Assembly (NCBI GenBank): GCA_030146905.1
Contig: JASLAV010000723.1
Coordinates: forward strand, 1 to 6,373
From: Lentzea sp.
Lineage (GTDB): Bacteria; Actinomycetota; Actinomycetes; Mycobacteriales; Pseudonocardiaceae
Direction: 5' to 3'
Length of the DNA: 6,373 nucleotides
Shown here: positions 4,825-6,373 of the stretch, one piece after another
How the letters are laid out: every line of letters starts with the position of its first letter
How positions within the stretch are numbered: the stretch's first letter is position 1
Position numbers and translations under genes: made by a program
The notes under the pieces: model-generated
The model's input: the letters and a program-made list of their open reading frames with translations, nothing else
What the model was told of the DNA's origin: nothing
Databases searched by the model: none

Positions 4825-6010
4825 CTACGCCATCCTGCGCCAAGTGCTGTCGCCGGCATCGATGACGGCCTTGTCCCAGCGGTCCTGGAGGCATTGGAGC
4901 AGGCGGCTGGTGACTTCGGGGGCGACGTGGGAGTAGGTGCGCTGGACGGGGTCTTTGAGGATGTGGCCGAGTCGGAGTGACTGGGCGATCTCGGGGATGG
5001 TGTCGGCGATCATCCAGGTTTTGTGGCTGTGGCGCAGGCCATGGAAGGTCAGGCCGGGCTTGACCGGCTGGAGGCGCAGGACGGCGCGGGGTTGGTTGAG
5101 GTTGCCGTCGGCGGCGGGGCGCATGGCGCGTTTGCTGAAGTTGCTGCGGCGTTGGAGTGCGCCTTCGGGGGTGGTGAAGACGTGCGGGTAGATGTGGTGG
5201 TCGAGGTGTGCCCGTAGGAGTCGGACGAGTGAGGGGTTGAGGGTGATGGTGCGGGCGGAGGCGTCGGTCTTGGGCTGGCCGAGCCAGAGCTTGCCGCCGG
5301 CGGATTCGTGCAGGGCGCCGTTCTGGGGGTCGATGACGAGGAAGCCGGTGTCGTCGTCGAAGAGGTGGAGGTTGTGGCGTTGCAGGCCGGTCAGCTCGCC
5401 CCAGCGTGCGCCGGTCCAGCCTGCGGTGATGACGAGCACTGCTCCGGCGGGTCCGTAGAAGGCGGCGACTTGGTCGGCGATGCGCAGCACCTCGGCGGGC
5501 TCGGCCCAGACTTTCTCGGGGGTACGGGCGGCGTGGTTGCGGCGTCCGCGTCGTCGGGGCCGGATGGGGTTGGCGACGATGAGCTTGTCCTCGGCGGCGT
5601 CGGTGAGGATCTGGGAGAGCAGCTTGACGAACCCGGTGACGGTGACCGGTGACAGGTGTCCGGCGCGCAGCTGCTTGGCCCATGCCTGGACTTTGAGGTT
5701 GGTGATGTCGGCCAGGGCGGTGTCGCCCCAATGGGGCGTGATGTGGTTGCGCACGATGCTGCGGTAGTTGTCCTCGGTGCGGGTGTCGACGTCGAGGGCG
5801 TCCCACCAGTCGGTGAGCCACTCCTCCAGGGTCGTGCGACCGTCGATGGGGGTCGAGCCAGGTGCCGCGACGTTGGTCGGATTCGAGGTCGTTGGCGTGG
5901 TCCTGGGCGGCTTTCTCGCTCCTGAAACCGGGAATGGAGCCGATGGTGCCGTCGTCGCGGCGGAACCGGACGCGCCAGTGGTTGCTTCCCGACTGCTCCA
6001 CCCAGGCCAT
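4825..6010 (-). pseudogene. Tyrosine site-specific integrase, interrupted by a +1 frameshift
   Basis: Reconstructed, this is a 394-residue phage/ICE-type integrase that would join and excise the element at its attachment site. ATG 6010 has AAGGAG with an 8-nt spacer. Residues 1-54 form the arm-binding region (MAWVEQSGSNHW through GTWLDP). The frame then breaks at a run of five G on the plus strand (5848-5852). With four G the protein continues IDGRTTLEEWLTDWWDAL into the core-binding domain and the catalytic domain, which are intact from 5754 down. Catalytic residues in reconstructed numbering are R202 (GARWGEL), K247 (QPKTDASAR), H323-x-x-R326 (HGLRH), H349 (LGH) and nucleophile Y359 (RTYSHV). 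As given, the gene yields only a short out-of-frame N-terminal product. A GTG at 5754 could start a fragment lacking the arm-binding domain. The cause may be real decay, slippage-prone expression, or a sequencing error. Confidence 0.86.
5848..5852 (-). other. Homopolymer (GGGGG on the plus strand) carrying the integrase frameshift
   Basis: On the minus strand the codons around the run read GAC CCC CAT CGA, then lose integrase character. Deleting one C gives GAC CCC ATC GAC and restores a long open frame with integrase residues on both sides (WLDP then IDGRTTLEEW). The shift therefore maps to this run to within a few bases. Confidence 0.8.
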
Positions 6011-6055
6011 GTGTGCTGCTCCTTCGTTCGGCGGTTGTGTGGTGGTCACGGTGTG

Positions 6056-6077
6056 ACAGGAGGATGAACGCTCCTGT
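6056..6077. repeat. Perfect 7-bp inverted repeat between excisionase and integrase genes
   Basis: ACAGGAG at 6056-6062 and CTCCTGT at 6071-6077 surround an 8-nt loop, in the 105-bp gap before the integrase ATG. It could be an operator or binding site controlling the integrase, or an attenuator hairpin. No T-tract follows on the minus strand. Function is not visible from sequence. Confidence 0.35.
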
Positions 6078-6115
6078 GGTCGAGTAATGCAAGCGTTGCG
6101 GCACAAGAACTTTGG

Positions 6116-6358
6116 TCAGTTCCGAAAGGACTTGGCACGCCTGGCGGGTGGACGTGTGGAGCGTGCGGGTCGGGCGCCTGTCTGGGCGATCGAGGTGAGG
6201 TCGTCGCTGGAGAAGCGCAGGTGCTTGCCGAGGCAGGTGCACGGGATCTCCCGGCGTCCTGCCTTGCACCGAAGCCACGACTCGCGGACGGCCAGCAGGG
6301 CCGCCGCTTCCGCGGGGGTGTACAGCAGGCGGTGGGTGTCGGCGTCGTGTCGAGGCAC
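6116..6358 (-). CDS. Excisionase-like MerR/HTH_17-type DNA-binding protein
   Basis: The 80-residue protein resembles the small recombination directionality factors found beside actinomycete integrases. It would bend attachment-site DNA and favour excision over integration. A winged-helix HTH covers about 11-56: LLYTPAEAAALLAV (helix 1 and turn), SWLRCKAGRREIP (recognition helix and following turn), and GKHLRFSSDDLTSI as the wing and closing helix. The C-terminus (about 60-80) is rich in Arg and Pro and adds positive charge for DNA contact. The GTG start at 6358 has GGAGGG just upstream with a short spacer of about 3-5 nt. This Shine-Dalgarno lies within a 10-bp palindrome (CCTCCGGAGG, 6363-6372). 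The integrase ATG is 105 nt after the stop, same strand, so the two are probably one transcript. Close relatives annotated as generic DNA-binding proteins are possible alternatives. Confidence 0.82.
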   Translation of the reverse strand: MPRHDADTHRLLYTPAEAAALLAVRESWLRCKAGRREIPCTCLGKHLRFSSDDLTSIAQTGARPARSTRPPARRAKSFRN

Positions 6359-6362
6359 GGGC

Positions 6363-6372
6363 CCTCCGGAGG
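6363..6372. repeat. 10-bp palindrome overlapping the excisionase ribosome binding site
   Basis: CCTCCGGAGG is a perfect dyad at the window edge, and the minus-strand copy supplies the GGAGG that precedes the excisionase GTG. A protein binding here, or pairing within the mRNA, could affect excisionase expression. The window ends one base later, so the surrounding promoter is not visible. Confidence 0.35.
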
Positions 6373-6373
6373 T

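Noticed and set aside
4889..4902. TTGGAGCAGGCGGC in the integrase gene resembling the CTGGAGCAGGCGGT repeat at 1276-1289
   Set aside because: It is coding sequence for the integrase C-terminal helix (around SRLLQCLQ) and differs at the ends, so chance similarity is more likely than an att core.
4739..6106. Single 455-codon minus-strand frame spanning the integrase gene
   Set aside because: Only the first part after ATG 6010 is integrase. Beyond the frameshift it is an out-of-frame Arg/Pro/His-rich shadow, while the real catalytic domain is in another frame.
1..6373. CRISPR array, rRNA, transposase or insertion sequence
   Set aside because: No regularly spaced repeats, rRNA-like sequence, transposase motifs or terminal inverted repeats with target duplications were seen.

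Overview
The window looks like chromosome of a high-GC actinomycete. The strong G/C third-position bias, the GTG starts with GGAGG-type ribosome binding sites, and the style of the lysine/glutamine-rich, membrane-anchored thioredoxin-fold protein all fit the Pseudonocardiales (Saccharothrix, Lentzea, Amycolatopsis and relatives). That taxonomic guess is inference from sequence style; no search was run.

Layout. Positions 1-203 are upstream sequence with a strong hairpin at 1-23. A plus-strand gene for a membrane-anchored DsbA-like disulfide oxidoreductase (204-965) is followed by a tRNA-Ala(GGC) gene (1096-1168) with a Rho-independent-type terminator. About 410 bp without a convincing gene follows (1237-1645). 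It holds three exact copies of an 8-mer, two of them 11 bp apart, and several inverted repeats, and it looks like the scar or arm of an integration site. Next is a plus-strand overlapping operon: an HhH-GPD DNA glycosylase (1646-2467) and two short related proteins that resemble Imm50-type immunity proteins (2436-2969 and 2956-3297). A convergent 200-bp gap (3298-3497) with no recognised element separates this from the minus-strand block.

Minus-strand block, read right to left: an excisionase-like HTH protein (6116-6358), a tyrosine integrase (4825-6010) broken by one extra base in a 5-base homopolymer, a DddA/SCP1.201-family deaminase toxin (3893-4711) and an Imm1-family immunity protein (3498-3986) whose start lies inside the toxin gene.

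Interpretation. The window appears to be the boundary of an integrative element at tRNA-Ala. Its integrase faces the tRNA, and the space between them carries a toxin-immunity pair and a probable orphan-immunity operon with a DNA repair glycosylase. The deaminase toxin is predicted to convert cytosine to uracil in nucleic acid of a competitor, and Imm1 should protect the producer. The glycosylase and Imm50-like genes may be unrelated cargo or additional protection; the sequence alone does not decide.
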